Below, piece by piece: positions 41,996 to 51,054 of a stretch of 64,000 bases of DNA. A model generated the notes under the pieces. The model was not told the origin of the DNA. It did not search any database and saw nothing but the letters and a program-made list of their open reading frames with translations. Source of the stretch: an uncultured Sphingomonas sp. (GTDB lineage Bacteria > Pseudomonadota > Alphaproteobacteria > Sphingomonadales > Sphingomonadaceae). Both the position numbers and the translations under genes were made by a program. The first letter of the stretch is position 1. The number at the start of each line of letters is the position of its first letter. The stretch lies in contig NZ_CAJYTI010000010.1 of assembly GCF_913777625.1 (NCBI RefSeq), positions 403,351 through 467,350 on the forward strand. Direction: 5' to 3'.

Positions 41996-42097
41996 GGAGT
42001 CGCTCTCTTTTTGGTGCGTATAAATCTTTCGGGTGCCTTCTTTCGTTTGGAGCCTATCGGCGTACATCCCGGCCGGCAACCAGCAATGGAGGGTTCG

Positions 42098-42871
42098 ATG
42101 AAGGCCAGCGGCAACACCATCCTGATCACCGGCGGCGGCTCCGGCATCGGGCAAGCGCTCGCGCACCGCTTCCACGACGCCGGCAACACCGTGATCGTCG
42201 CGGGGCGGCGGATCGAGGCGCTGGCAGCGACGTGCGAGGGCCGCGCCAGCCTGCACGCGATGACGCTCGACGTGGAGAGCGCCGCCGGGGTGGAAGACTT
42301 CGCCGCCCGACTGATCGCCGCGTATCCGGGGCTCAACGTGCTGATCAACAATGCCGGGATCATGCGGTTCGAGGCGCTCGACGCCAAGCGCGACCTCGCC
42401 GATGCCGAGGCGACGATCACCACCAACCTGCTGGGCCCGATCCGGCTGATCGACGCGCTGATCGACCATCTGGTGGCGACGCCCGACGCGGCGATCGTCA
42501 ACGTCACCTCGGGGCTGGCCTTCGTGCCGCTGGTAACGACGCCGACCTACAACGCCACCAAGGCGGCGATCCACAGCTACACCGTGTCGCTGCGCGCGGT
42601 GCTGGAGGGCAAGGTCGAGGTGATCGAGCTGGCCCCGCCGGCGGTGCAGACCGAGCTTACGCCGGGCCAGAGCCAGCGCCCGGGCTACCAGCCGCTCGAC
42701 GAGTTCGCCGACGAGGTGATCGCGCTGTTCGGACGGCAGCCCACCCCGAAGGAAGTGCTGGTCGAGCGGGTGAAGTTCCTTCGCGACGCCGAGCGCGAGG
42801 GGCGGTTCGAGGAGACGCTGGCGCAGCTCACGGCGATGGCCAAGGCGGCGCGGGAAGCGGTGGAGGGGTGA
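42098..42871 (+). CDS. short-chain dehydrogenase/reductase
   Basis: 257 residues. NAD(P) binding motif TGGGSGIGQALA, NNAG in LINNAGIMRFEA, and catalytic Ser/Tyr/Lys in TSGLAFVP and YNATKAA. The C-terminal half resembles DltE-type oxidoreductases. GGAGG is close to the ATG. The divergent HxlR regulator suggests control by a quinone or aldehyde signal. Confidence 0.88.
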   Translation: MKASGNTILITGGGSGIGQALAHRFHDAGNTVIVAGRRIEALAATCEGRASLHAMTLDVESAAGVEDFAARLIAAYPGLNVLINNAGIMRFEALDAKRDLADAEATITTNLLGPIRLIDALIDHLVATPDAAIVNVTSGLAFVPLVTTPTYNATKAAIHSYTVSLRAVLEGKVEVIELAPPAVQTELTPGQSQRPGYQPLDEFADEVIALFGRQPTPKEVLVERVKFLRDAEREGRFEETLAQLTAMAKAAREAVEG

Positions 42872-42910
42872 CCCCTAGATCCTCCCCGGAACGGGGAGGA
42901 TTGGACAGCA

Positions 42911-42947
42911 AAACGGCCGGGGATCGCTCCCCGGCCGTTTCGTTTTT
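42911..42947 (+). terminator. intrinsic terminator after the dehydrogenase
   Basis: A perfect 13-base-pair stem (42911-42923 with 42928-42940, loop TCGC) is followed by CGTTTTT. A smaller GC-rich hairpin precedes it at 42885-42900. Confidence 0.88.
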
Positions 42948-43057
42948 CCGGATGGGCCGTCGCCGGCGTTAATCCCGCGACGTCGGACGCGGCAGGGCCG
43001 CGCCGGCCGGCCTTCGCCGTCTCAGGGCGAGCAGGGCTCGCCCTGTGCGGCTCAGGC

Positions 43058-44137
43058 TCAGGCGAACAGCTTCGCCCAGCCGCGCTTGGCGCGGTCCTTC
43101 CAGTAGCCGCGGTGATACGCGTCCGAGGCCAGCAGCGGCATCACCGAACCGGCTTCCGCGAACACCATCTGCTCGATGCCGGTGTTCACCTTGCCCCAGC
43201 TGGCGGCTTCCTGCAGCGTCGAGGACGAGCAGGCGCCGTCGCGCACGTCGGCGACGGTGATCTGCACCGCGTACTTGTGCACTTCCACGTCCTCATGGCC
43301 GAGGATTTCGGCGCAGACGACGGTGTCCTGGATGAAGTTCTTCGGCACGCCGCCGCCGATCATCAGCAGGCCGGTGGTGCCCGCCTGGATCTTGATCTCG
43401 GTCAGCTCGCGGAAGTCCGCCACCGCGTCGATCATCAGATAGGGCTTGCCGGCCTTCATCTGGTCGACCTGGTGCTTGACGAGGCCGAAGCCGGCCGAGC
43501 TGTCGACGAACGCCGGGCAGAAGATCGGCACGTCATGCTCATAGGCGAGCTTGACGAGGCTGTTTTCCTTCTTGCCGTGCTCGGAGAGGTACTTGCCCAT
43601 CTCGCGGATGAAGGCGCGGCTCGAATAGGCGCGCGGCTCCAGCTCGTTCGCGATCTTGTTGATCGTGAAGTCGCAGTCCTGGAGCTGCTCCTCGTCGATA
43701 TAGGTGTCGTAGATGCGGTCGATGTAGAGCGAGCGCAGCGTGTCGTCGTCGGGGATCTCGAGCGCCTGATAGTGCTTGTGGCCGAGGCCCTCGAAGAAAT
43801 CCATGTCGACGACGGTCGCGCCGGTGGCGACGATCACGTCGACCATGTTGTTGCGCACCAGCTCGGCATAGAGGTCCATGCAGCCGCCGGCCGAGGTGGA
43901 GCCCGCGATCACGAGGCAGACCGTGCAGTCCTTGTCGGCCAGCATGTCGTTGTAGATCTTGGTCGCGCGGCCGAGGTCGCGGCTGGTGAAGCTCATATCG
44001 GCCATCGCGTCGACGATCGGGCGCGCGTCGAAGCTCTTGATGTCGATGTGCTTGACCTGCTTCGAAAGCAGCTCGGCCTTGCGGGTGTCGTTGATCGGGG
44101 CGTTGGCCGCCGCGGTCTTGGTGAGGCTGTCGGTCAT
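43058..44137 (-). CDS. deoxyhypusine synthase-like protein (probable homospermidine synthase)
   Basis: 359 residues of the deoxyhypusine synthase fold. NAD-binding elements include IAGSTSAGGCMDLYAEL, and the catalytic Lys is retained in EAASWGKVNTG. Bacteria have no eIF5A, and such proteins act in polyamine metabolism; with ornithine decarboxylase directly upstream on the same strand, synthesis of sym-homospermidine from putrescine is likely. ATG 44137 has GGGAG five bases upstream. Confidence 0.85.
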   Translation of the reverse strand: MTDSLTKTAAANAPINDTRKAELLSKQVKHIDIKSFDARPIVDAMADMSFTSRDLGRATKIYNDMLADKDCTVCLVIAGSTSAGGCMDLYAELVRNNMVDVIVATGATVVDMDFFEGLGHKHYQALEIPDDDTLRSLYIDRIYDTYIDEEQLQDCDFTINKIANELEPRAYSSRAFIREMGKYLSEHGKKENSLVKLAYEHDVPIFCPAFVDSSAGFGLVKHQVDQMKAGKPYLMIDAVADFRELTEIKIQAGTTGLLMIGGGVPKNFIQDTVVCAEILGHEDVEVHKYAVQITVADVRDGACSSSTLQEAASWGKVNTGIEQMVFAEAGSVMPLLASDAYHRGYWKDRAKRGWAKLFA

Positions 44138-44193
44138 GGGAACTCCCATTTTCACATGGCCGCCGTCATTCAAAGGGGACGCGGAAACCCATA

Positions 44194-44300
44194 ATGCCCC
44201 TTCCGCGTGCGGGAGGGGTTAGGGGAGGGGCTGTTCGGCCGCTCCCAACCAGGAATACGCCATGCCCTCCCCCGACCCCTCCCGCAAGCGGGAGGGGAGC
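44194..44300. repeat. palindromic repeat between the polyamine genes
   Basis: The left part CCCCTTCCGCGTGCGGGAGG and the right part CCCCTCCCGCAAGCGGGAGG are each hairpins, and the two flank a 50-base middle. It separates ornithine decarboxylase from the deoxyhypusine-synthase-like gene on the same strand. Confidence 0.65.
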
Positions 44301-44322
44301 GAGGTCGGATAGGCCGTGTAGA

Positions 44323-45546
44323 TTACAGCTTGACGACGTTCGAGGAAACCGCAGCCGCCTCATCTTCGCCGGTGTAGAGCGAGACCATCGGCTCGTCGTC
44401 GACGATCACCGTATCGCCGGCGGTGAAGCCGTTGAAGCCGGTACGCATCGCCGCGCCGTACGCGCCGAGCATGCCGATCTCGATATAGTCGCCCGCCTGG
44501 ATGTCGGCCGGCAGCTCGAACGGGCCCGCCATGCGATCCATGTCGTCGCAAGTGGGGCCATAGAAGCTGAAGCCCATGTCCTTGGCGTTCGAATCCGGCT
44601 CGCGGAGGAGACGGACCGGGAAGCGCCAGCCGAGATGCGCCGCATCGAACAGCGCGCCGTACGCGCCGTCGTTGATGTACAGCTCATCGCCGCGGCGACG
44701 CTCGACGCGCACGACCAGCGAGCTGTATTCGGCGCACAGCGCACGGCCCGGCTCGGCCCACAGCTCTGCCGAATAGGAAATCGGCAGGCTTTCGAAGGCG
44801 CGGTGGATCGTCGCGAAATAGCGCTCGAGCGGCGGCGGCTCCATGCCGGGATAGCTGGACGGGAACCCGCCGCCGACATCGACGACATCGACCGTCACGC
44901 CCGCCTCGACGATGGCGGCGCGGGCGCGCTCCATCGCATTGGCATAGGCTTCCGGCGACATCGCCTGACTGCCGACATGGAAGCAGATACCGAGCGCATC
45001 GGCGACCTGGCGAACCGCGATCAGCAGGTCCTTGCTCTCGCCCACGCCGACGCCGAACTTCGACGCGAGGCTGAGCTTCGAGTGATCCGACGAAACGCGG
45101 AGGCGTACGCACAGCGTGAGATCGGTGGCGCCCTTGGTGGCGCGAACGATCTTGTCCAGCTCTTCCATGCTGTCCAGGCTGAATACGCGAACGCCGTGCT
45201 CGAAATACGCCTCGGATATGGCTTCCTCAGCCTTTACCGGGTGCATGAAGCACAGGGTTGCTTCCGGCGCGACACCGGCGACGAGGCGAACCTCGGCGAT
45301 CGATGCGACGTCGAAATGCGTGATTCCGCTCTCCCACAGGATCTGGATCAGATCCGGCGAGGGATTGGCCTTCACGGCATACATCGAACGACCCGGGAAC
45401 TTCTCTGCGAAGAACCGGGCCGCACGCGATGCGGCATGCGGGCGGACGAGCGTTACCGGCTGGACCGGACGAAGCTTAGCGATGTCGGCAACGCGGTTGC
45501 CGATACGGGTGGTCGCTAACCCCAGCGCGCGATGATGCTTGTGCAA
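44323..45546 (-). CDS. ornithine/lysine decarboxylase, alanine racemase-fold type
   Basis: 407-residue PLP enzyme of the eukaryotic-type (fold III) decarboxylases that makes putrescine from ornithine. PLP lysine in RSMYAVKANPSPDL; DVGGGFPSSYPG binds phosphate; the substrate motif GPTCDDMDRM holds the catalytic Cys. TTG 45546 is used as start (LHKHHRALGL), with GGAGG nine bases upstream; no in-frame ATG is plausible. Confidence 0.9.
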   Translation of the reverse strand: MHKHHRALGLATTRIGNRVADIAKLRPVQPVTLVRPHAASRAARFFAEKFPGRSMYAVKANPSPDLIQILWESGITHFDVASIAEVRLVAGVAPEATLCFMHPVKAEEAISEAYFEHGVRVFSLDSMEELDKIVRATKGATDLTLCVRLRVSSDHSKLSLASKFGVGVGESKDLLIAVRQVADALGICFHVGSQAMSPEAYANAMERARAAIVEAGVTVDVVDVGGGFPSSYPGMEPPPLERYFATIHRAFESLPISYSAELWAEPGRALCAEYSSLVVRVERRRGDELYINDGAYGALFDAAHLGWRFPVRLLREPDSNAKDMGFSFYGPTCDDMDRMAGPFELPADIQAGDYIEIGMLGAYGAAMRTGFNGFTAGDTVIVDDEPMVSLYTGEDEAAAVSSNVVKL

Positions 45547-45699
45547 CTCAAGGGACCTCCAAATGCCGCGAGGCAAACATTGACGAAAAGCTGCCTTGCG
45601 GTTGGAAGTCCCATGGGGCAGCGGAGGAGCGCACATATGCGCGTCGGTCCCCCGTGTAAAGTGATTCTGGGGTCCGTTTTTCTACGGCGAGGATGTTTT

Positions 45700-46668
45700 G
45701 TGACGATATTGCGACAGCCGACCCGTGCGGGGGTCCGTGATGCCGCCGCCAAGGTTGCGGCGATCCTGCCGCCGACGCCCTTGCTCGTGCACGAGGTGCG
45801 GGGCGTGCCGGTAGCGTTCAAGGCGGAAAGCCTGCAGCCGATCGGCGCGTTCAAGATCCGCGGCGCCTGGCATCGGCTGACCGCCTTGGACGAGCGGGTG
45901 CGCGACAAGGGCGTCGTCGCCTTCTCCTCGGGGAACCATGCGCAGGGCGTGGCCTGGGCGGCGAAGCGCCTGGGCATTCCCGCGGTGATCGTGATGCCTG
46001 CCGACGCGCCCAAGGTGAAGCTGGAGGCGACGCTGGCGCTGGGCGCGGAGGTCGTCCGCTATGATCGCGCCACCGAAAGCCGCGAGAAGATCGCCGAGCA
46101 GCTCGCCCATGCCCGCGGCGCGGCACTGGTGCCGAGCTTCGACGATCCCTGGATCATCGAAGGGCAGGGCAGCGCCGGGATCGAGGCGGCCAGGCAGATG
46201 GCCGAAGCGGGCCTGGAGGCGGCCAGGCGCGTGTTGGTGCCGTGCGGCGGGGGCGGGCTTTCCACCGGGATTGCGCTGGCGCTGCCCGAGGCCGAGGTCG
46301 TGCCCGTCGAGCCGGAGGGCTGGGACGACATGCGCCGGAGCCTGGAAGCGGGGTGGATCGAACCCGTCGGGCCGAACCCGCCGCCGACCGCCTGCGATTC
46401 GCTCCAGACCCCGCGCGTGTCGCCGCTGACCTTCGACGTGCTCTCCCGCCGGGGTGCGGTTGGCATCGCCGTGAGCGAGGCGGAGATCCGTGCGGCGCAG
46501 CGCTGGGCGGCGGCGAAGCTGCGGCTGGTCGTCGAGCCCGGCGGAGCGGCGGGGATCGCGGCGCTGCTCGCCGGCAAGGTGGCGGCGGAACCGGGAGCGT
46601 TGGTGATCGTTTCGGGCGGCAACGTCGACCAGGAGGACTATGCGCGCACGCTCGGGAGCACGGAATGA
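45700..46668 (+). CDS. threonine dehydratase / serine racemase-like PLP enzyme
   Basis: 322 residues, fold-type II PLP enzyme. PLP Lys in PIGAFKIRGAWHRL, SSGNHAQGVAWAA, the glycine loop PCGGGGLSTGIAL and a final SGGN. No regulatory ACT domain, so it is of the catabolic dehydratase or serine-racemase type. GTG 45700 has GAGGA seven bases upstream. Confidence 0.88.
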   Translation: MTILRQPTRAGVRDAAAKVAAILPPTPLLVHEVRGVPVAFKAESLQPIGAFKIRGAWHRLTALDERVRDKGVVAFSSGNHAQGVAWAAKRLGIPAVIVMPADAPKVKLEATLALGAEVVRYDRATESREKIAEQLAHARGAALVPSFDDPWIIEGQGSAGIEAARQMAEAGLEAARRVLVPCGGGGLSTGIALALPEAEVVPVEPEGWDDMRRSLEAGWIEPVGPNPPPTACDSLQTPRVSPLTFDVLSRRGAVGIAVSEAEIRAAQRWAAAKLRLVVEPGGAAGIAALLAGKVAAEPGALVIVSGGNVDQEDYARTLGSTE

Positions 46669-46846
46669 TCGCGGCAATCCGATCGGCGCGGCCATTGCCC
46701 GGCTCGCCAGCCTCGGCACCCTCGCACTCGGCCATGTGCTCTGGATCGTGCTGCGGATCGCCTATCGCGGCGATTCGCGGTTGGTCGCCGGCACGGCCTG
46801 CGTCTGCATCGCGTCGGGGGTGACGCTGTGGATGGTCGTAACCTGA
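46640..46846 (+). CDS. small two-span membrane protein
   Basis: 68 residues: two hydrophobic segments (LASLGTLALGHVLWIVLRIA and LVAGTACVCIASGVTLWMVV). The ATG lies within the last codons of the dehydratase gene, just after AGGAGG, and the stop overlaps the next gene. Unknown family; either a real coupled membrane protein or a frame favoured by chance. Confidence 0.5.
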   Translation: MRARSGARNDRGNPIGAAIARLASLGTLALGHVLWIVLRIAYRGDSRLVAGTACVCIASGVTLWMVVT

Positions 46847-47016
46847 ACGCCCTTTCGGGGCTCTATCCGCTGATGATGAGCATCGCCGTGCTCGCGGTAC
46901 TGGCGCTGAGCTGGGGCGGCGTGACCGTGCTCCGCCGCGGCGACCGGCAGCGCGGGGTGCTGATGCTGCTGTGCGCGCTGGTGATCCTCGGCAATGTGCT
47001 GATCTGGGCGGTGTGA
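46828..47016 (+). CDS. small two-span membrane protein
   Basis: 62 residues: GTG start overlapping the previous gene by 19 bases. Hydrophobic segments LMMSIAVLAVLALSWGGVTV and VLMLLCALVILGNVLIWAV are separated by a basic turn RRGDRQRG. Unknown function; the clean two-helix topology supports it as a gene. Confidence 0.6.
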   Translation: MDGRNLNALSGLYPLMMSIAVLAVLALSWGGVTVLRRGDRQRGVLMLLCALVILGNVLIWAV

Positions 47017-47023
47017 TCCTGCA

Positions 47024-47161
47024 ACCCTCCCCTGGAAGGGGAGGTGGCATGCCGCAGGCATGACGGAGGGGTGTCGCCGCTGGTAGCGGCGTCCACGCCT
47101 CCAACCGGGACACCCCTCCACTACGCCTTCGGCGCGGTCCCCTCCCCTTGCAGGGGAGGAT
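47024..47161. repeat. long palindromic repeat (family A)
   Basis: Second copy of the design at 2898-3031: CCCTCCCCTGGAAGGGGAGG, GACGGAGGGGTG, a variable centre, then CACCCCTCC and CCCCTCCCCTTGCAGGGGAG. Between a small membrane protein gene and an alpha/beta hydrolase gene. Confidence 0.75.
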
Positions 47162-47248
47162 CTTGCGGTCGTTACATCTTGCGACCTTTTCCGAGTCGAC
47201 CCCTCCGGTCCCGATGCGATATCTCCCGCCCGCAGCAGGAGAACCGGG

Positions 47249-48136
47249 ATGCGCGCGATCGGATGGGTGGTGGCCGGACTGTTCCTCGCGGGCCCGCCCG
47301 TGCTCGCCGAGCAGCAAATGGATACGCCGTCCCCCTCCGCGCCCGCACCGAAGCGGGACCTCGGCTATGGCGCGCTCGCAGAGCAGAAGCTCGATTACTA
47401 CCCGCCCACCGTTTCCACCCGAACGCGGCCGCCGCTGATCGTCTTCGTCCATGGCGGCGGCTGGGAGCATGGCAGCAAGGACAATGCGACCGGGGCGGCC
47501 AAGATCCGCCACTTCACCGGCGAGGGCTATGCCTTCGCCACGATCAACTACCGGCTGGTCCCCGGCGCGACCGTCGAGCAGCAGGCGCAGGATGTGGCAA
47601 CCGCGCTCGCCTGGCTGGTCGCGCACGCCAAGCAACTCGGCTTCGATCCGAACCGCATGGTCCTGATGGGGCATAGCGCCGGCGCGCATCTCGCGGCGCT
47701 GGTCGGCACCGATCCGCGCTACATGCACGCACAGGACCTGATGCTCGACCAGCTGCGCGGCGTGGTGCTGCTCGATGGTGCGGCCTATGACGTGCCGGCG
47801 CAGCTGGCCGAGGCCGGGCGCTTCATGCGGCCGATCTACACCAAGGCGTTCGGCAGCGATCCGGCACGACAGCGGGCGCTGTCGCCGATCACCCATACGG
47901 CCGGGCCGAATGTGCTCTCGTTCCTGATCCTCCACGTCGAGCGCGACGACGGTACGCGCCAGTCGGAAGCGCTGGGGGCAGCGCTGCGGGCGGAGGGATC
48001 CAAGGTGGAGGTGCAGGGCGTCGGGGGCCGCGGCCTGCGCGGCCATGTGGCGATGAACCGCCAGCTCGGCGAGGCGGACTATCCCGCCACGGCGATCGTC
48101 GATCGCTGGCTCAGCGCGACCTTCGCGTCGCACTGA
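47249..48136 (+). CDS. exported alpha/beta hydrolase
   Basis: 295 residues with signal peptide (ends VLAEQQ). HGGGW oxyanion motif (FVHGGGWEHG), nucleophile MGHSAGAHLAALVG, and a C-terminal His in RGHVAMN. It belongs with the BD-FAE/esterase type like the gene at 39504. GGAG precedes the start. Confidence 0.85.
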   Translation: MRAIGWVVAGLFLAGPPVLAEQQMDTPSPSAPAPKRDLGYGALAEQKLDYYPPTVSTRTRPPLIVFVHGGGWEHGSKDNATGAAKIRHFTGEGYAFATINYRLVPGATVEQQAQDVATALAWLVAHAKQLGFDPNRMVLMGHSAGAHLAALVGTDPRYMHAQDLMLDQLRGVVLLDGAAYDVPAQLAEAGRFMRPIYTKAFGSDPARQRALSPITHTAGPNVLSFLILHVERDDGTRQSEALGAALRAEGSKVEVQGVGGRGLRGHVAMNRQLGEADYPATAIVDRWLSATFASH

Positions 48137-48149
48137 GCCGGCAGGATCC

Positions 48150-48806
48150 TCAGCGGATCGGGCAGTTGGGGTCGAGCCGCATGTCGAGATAGCGGTCGAC
48201 CGAGCCCATCAGCTGTTCCATCTCGTGCTCGAAGAAATGGTTCGCGCCGGGAATGGTGTCGTGGTGGATGGTGATGTGCTTCTGGGTGCGCAGCTTGTCG
48301 ACCAGCTTCTGCACCGCGCCGGGGGTCACGACCTCGTCCTGCTCGCCCTGGATGATGATGCCCGAGCTGGGGCAGGGGGCGAGGAAGGTGAAGTCGAACA
48401 TGTTGGCCGGCGGCGCGACCGAGATGAAGCCGCGGATCTCCGGGCGGCGCATCAGCAGCTGCATGCCGATCCAGGCGCCGAAGCCGAAGCCGGCGACCCA
48501 GGTGGACGAGGCCTCGGGGTGGAAGCTCTGCACCCAGTCGAGCGCGCTGGCGGCATCCGAAAGCTCGCCGATGCCGTTGTCGAAGGTGCCCTGGCTCTTG
48601 CCGACGCCGCGGAAGTTGAAGCGCAGAGTCGCGAAGCCGCGGCGCTGGAAGGTCTTGTAGAGATCCTGGACGATGCGATTGTTCATCGTGCCGCCCGCAT
48701 TCGGGTGCGGGTGGAGGATCATCGCGACCGGTGCGCGCGGGCGCGGCGCGGGAGCGAAACGGCCCTCGAGGCGGCCTTCGGGTCCGGGGAAAATGACTTC
48801 GGGCAA
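48150..48806 (-). CDS. alpha/beta hydrolase-fold protein lacking the nucleophile serine
   Basis: 218 residues. It keeps the dienelactone-hydrolase-like pattern ILHPHPNAGGTMNNRIVQDL, LRFNFRGVGKSQG and PGANHFFEHEM, but the nucleophile elbow reads AGFGFGAWIG with Gly where a Ser is expected. It may therefore be non-catalytic or use a different residue. Divergent from the desulfurase operon. Confidence 0.85.
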   Translation of the reverse strand: MPEVIFPGPEGRLEGRFAPAPRPRAPVAMILHPHPNAGGTMNNRIVQDLYKTFQRRGFATLRFNFRGVGKSQGTFDNGIGELSDAASALDWVQSFHPEASSTWVAGFGFGAWIGMQLLMRRPEIRGFISVAPPANMFDFTFLAPCPSSGIIIQGEQDEVVTPGAVQKLVDKLRTQKHITIHHDTIPGANHFFEHEMEQLMGSVDRYLDMRLDPNCPIR

Positions 48807-48898
48807 GGCGGATCCTGTTCAATAGGGAGATGCGCAGTGGAGCGCAGGAACTTGGTCGCTATATAGGCAGCGGGTCCCTTCACGCAATTGGAACGCCA

Positions 48899-49975
48899 TT
48901 GGCCGCTCGACTCTATCTGGATCATGCCGCGACGACCCCGATGCTGCCGGAGGCCGTGGCGGCGGTGATGGACGGCATGACGCGCTGGGCGAACCCCTCC
49001 TCGCCGCATGGCGACGGCCGGGCGGCGCGCGCGGCGCTGGAGGATGCCAGGCGGCGGATCGCGGCGGCCTATGGCTGGGCGCACGAGCTGCTGCTGACCA
49101 GCGGGGCGAGCGAATCGCTCGCCGTCGCGATGGGCCGCAGCGTCGCCGCGCGGCGGCTGATCACCGCAGTCGAGCATGATGCGGTGCTGCGCCTGGGCGA
49201 AGGCGCGCAGGTGCTGCCGGTGACGGCGGGCGGGATCGTCGATATGGCGGCCCTCGCGGCGGCGCTGGAAGGCGCGGGGCGGACGCTGGTCTGCGTGCAA
49301 TGGGCCAACAGCGAGACCGGCGTGCGCCAGCCGATCGCGGCCATCGCCGAGATCGTGCACGGCGCGGGCGGGCTGCTGCTGGTCGATGGGGCGCAGATGC
49401 CGGCGCATGCCGATGCCGAGGTGCTGCGGCATGCCGATCTGGTGGCGGTTTCCGCCCACAAGCGCGGCGGCCCGCCGGGGATCGGCGCGCTGCTGGTGCG
49501 CGATTTGGGCGTGTTGCTGCCGACCGGCGGCCAGGAAAAGGGCTATCGGCCGGGCACCGAGAACCTGCCGGGCGCGCTCGGCTATGCAGCGGCGGTGGCG
49601 GTCCCGGAGGATCTGGCGGAAATGGTGCGGCTGCGCGCCCGGCTGGAGGATTCGATCGTTGAAGCAGGGGGCGAGGTCGTGGGCGCACAAAGCCCGCGCA
49701 GCCCGCTGATCGGCGCCTATCGGATGCCGGGCGTCTCCTCTGCCGCACAGCTGATCCGCTTCGATCTTGCCGGGATCGCGGTCTCGGCGGGGAGTGCCTG
49801 CTCCTCGGGCAGCATGCGGCCGAGCCATGTGCTGACCGCCATGGGCTGGGCCGAGCCGGCCCTGCGCGAAGTGGTGCGGGTGAGTTTCGGGCGGAGCACC
49901 AGCGAGGGCGATGTCGATCGCTTCGCCGCGCTGTGGCGCGCGACCGTTGCCGAGGCGCGAGCCCGGGCGGCATGA
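48899..49975 (+). CDS. cysteine desulfurase-family PLP enzyme (first of two)
   Basis: 358 residues, class V aminotransferase fold. It opens LAARLYLDHAATTPMLPEAV; PLP Lys in AVSAHKRGGPPG; the sulfur-carrying Cys loop is SAGSACSSGSMRPSHV, of the NifS/IscS type. The frame is open from ATG 48830, but TTG 48899 fits the family start and leaves room for a promoter (AACTTGG...TATATAGG near 48850). Overlaps the second desulfurase by ATGA. Confidence 0.85.
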   Translation: MAARLYLDHAATTPMLPEAVAAVMDGMTRWANPSSPHGDGRAARAALEDARRRIAAAYGWAHELLLTSGASESLAVAMGRSVAARRLITAVEHDAVLRLGEGAQVLPVTAGGIVDMAALAAALEGAGRTLVCVQWANSETGVRQPIAAIAEIVHGAGGLLLVDGAQMPAHADAEVLRHADLVAVSAHKRGGPPGIGALLVRDLGVLLPTGGQEKGYRPGTENLPGALGYAAAVAVPEDLAEMVRLRARLEDSIVEAGGEVVGAQSPRSPLIGAYRMPGVSSAAQLIRFDLAGIAVSAGSACSSGSMRPSHVLTAMGWAEPALREVVRVSFGRSTSEGDVDRFAALWRATVAEARARAA

Positions 49976-51054
49976 TCTATCTCGATTATCAGGCGACGAC
50001 GCCGCTCGCCCCCGAGGCGCTGGCGGCGATGCTGCCCTGGCTCGAATCGCAGCACGCCAACCCGCATTCGCCCCACGCGCCCGGCCGCGCGGCCAAGGCG
50101 GCGGTGGAGGTCGCGCGTGGACAGGTGGGGGCGCTGCTTCCCGCCGGCGGACGGGTGGCGTTCACCAGCGGCGCGACCGAGGCGCTCAACTGGGCGATCA
50201 AGGGCACCAGCGGCCCCATCGTCACCCTCGCCACCGAACATGCCGCGGTGCTGGACACGGTGGCGGCGAGCGGTCGGCCGGTGACGGTGCTTGCCGTCGG
50301 GCCGGACGGGCTGGTCGACCTGGACGTCGCCCGTGCCGCGATCACCCCGGGCACGGGACTGGTCGCCGCGATGCTGGTCAACAACGAGATCGGCGTTGTC
50401 CAGCCGATCGCCGAACTTGCCGAGATCGCCCATGCGGCGGGGGCGCTGTTCCTGTGCGACGCGGTGCAGGGCTATGGCCGGGTGCCGATCCCCGCGACCT
50501 GCGACCTGGTGGCGATTTCCGCCCATAAGATCCACGGCCCCAAGGGGATCGGGGCGCTGTGGGTGCGCGACGGGGCGGCGCTGGTGCCGCTGCTGCACGG
50601 GGGCGGGCAGGAAGCGCCCGGGCGGTCGGGCACGCTGTCGCCGGCGCTGTGTGCCGGGTTCGGGGCGGCGGCGAAGGTCGCCGCGGCGCGATCGGACGAG
50701 GATGCCGCGCATGTGCGTCGACTTTGGACAGCGGCGACGCAGCGACTGGGGCTTGGCTGGCAGCTCAACGGCTCCGCCTCCAACCGCTACCACGGCAACC
50801 TCAACCTCCACCGCGAAGGCCTCGACGTCGCCCGCCTGATGGCGGACCTGCGCGACATCGCCTTTTCGGCCGGCTCGGCCTGCGCCAGCGGGTCCGGTCG
50901 CCCCAGCCATGTCCTGCGCGCGCTGGGCCTTTCCGAGGCCCAGACGCGTTCCAGCATCCGTATCGGCTTCGGCCGCATGACCACCGAGGAGGAATTGATG
51001 ACCGCACTCGACCGCATCTGCGCCGCTGCCGACGCCCAGCGGGTTGCGGCATGA
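49972..51054 (+). CDS. cysteine desulfurase IscS-like (second of two)
   Basis: 360 residues that begin MIYLDYQATTPLAPEALAAM. PLP Lys in AISAHKIHGPKGIG; catalytic Cys loop SAGSACASGSGRPSHVLRAL. It removes sulfur from cysteine for iron-sulfur and tRNA sulfur transfer. Coupled to its neighbours on both sides (ATGA upstream, ATGA downstream). The two tandem enzymes are diverged, not recent duplicates. Confidence 0.92.
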   Translation: MIYLDYQATTPLAPEALAAMLPWLESQHANPHSPHAPGRAAKAAVEVARGQVGALLPAGGRVAFTSGATEALNWAIKGTSGPIVTLATEHAAVLDTVAASGRPVTVLAVGPDGLVDLDVARAAITPGTGLVAAMLVNNEIGVVQPIAELAEIAHAAGALFLCDAVQGYGRVPIPATCDLVAISAHKIHGPKGIGALWVRDGAALVPLLHGGGQEAPGRSGTLSPALCAGFGAAAKVAAARSDEDAAHVRRLWTAATQRLGLGWQLNGSASNRYHGNLNLHREGLDVARLMADLRDIAFSAGSACASGSGRPSHVLRALGLSEAQTRSSIRIGFGRMTTEEELMTALDRICAAADAQRVAA

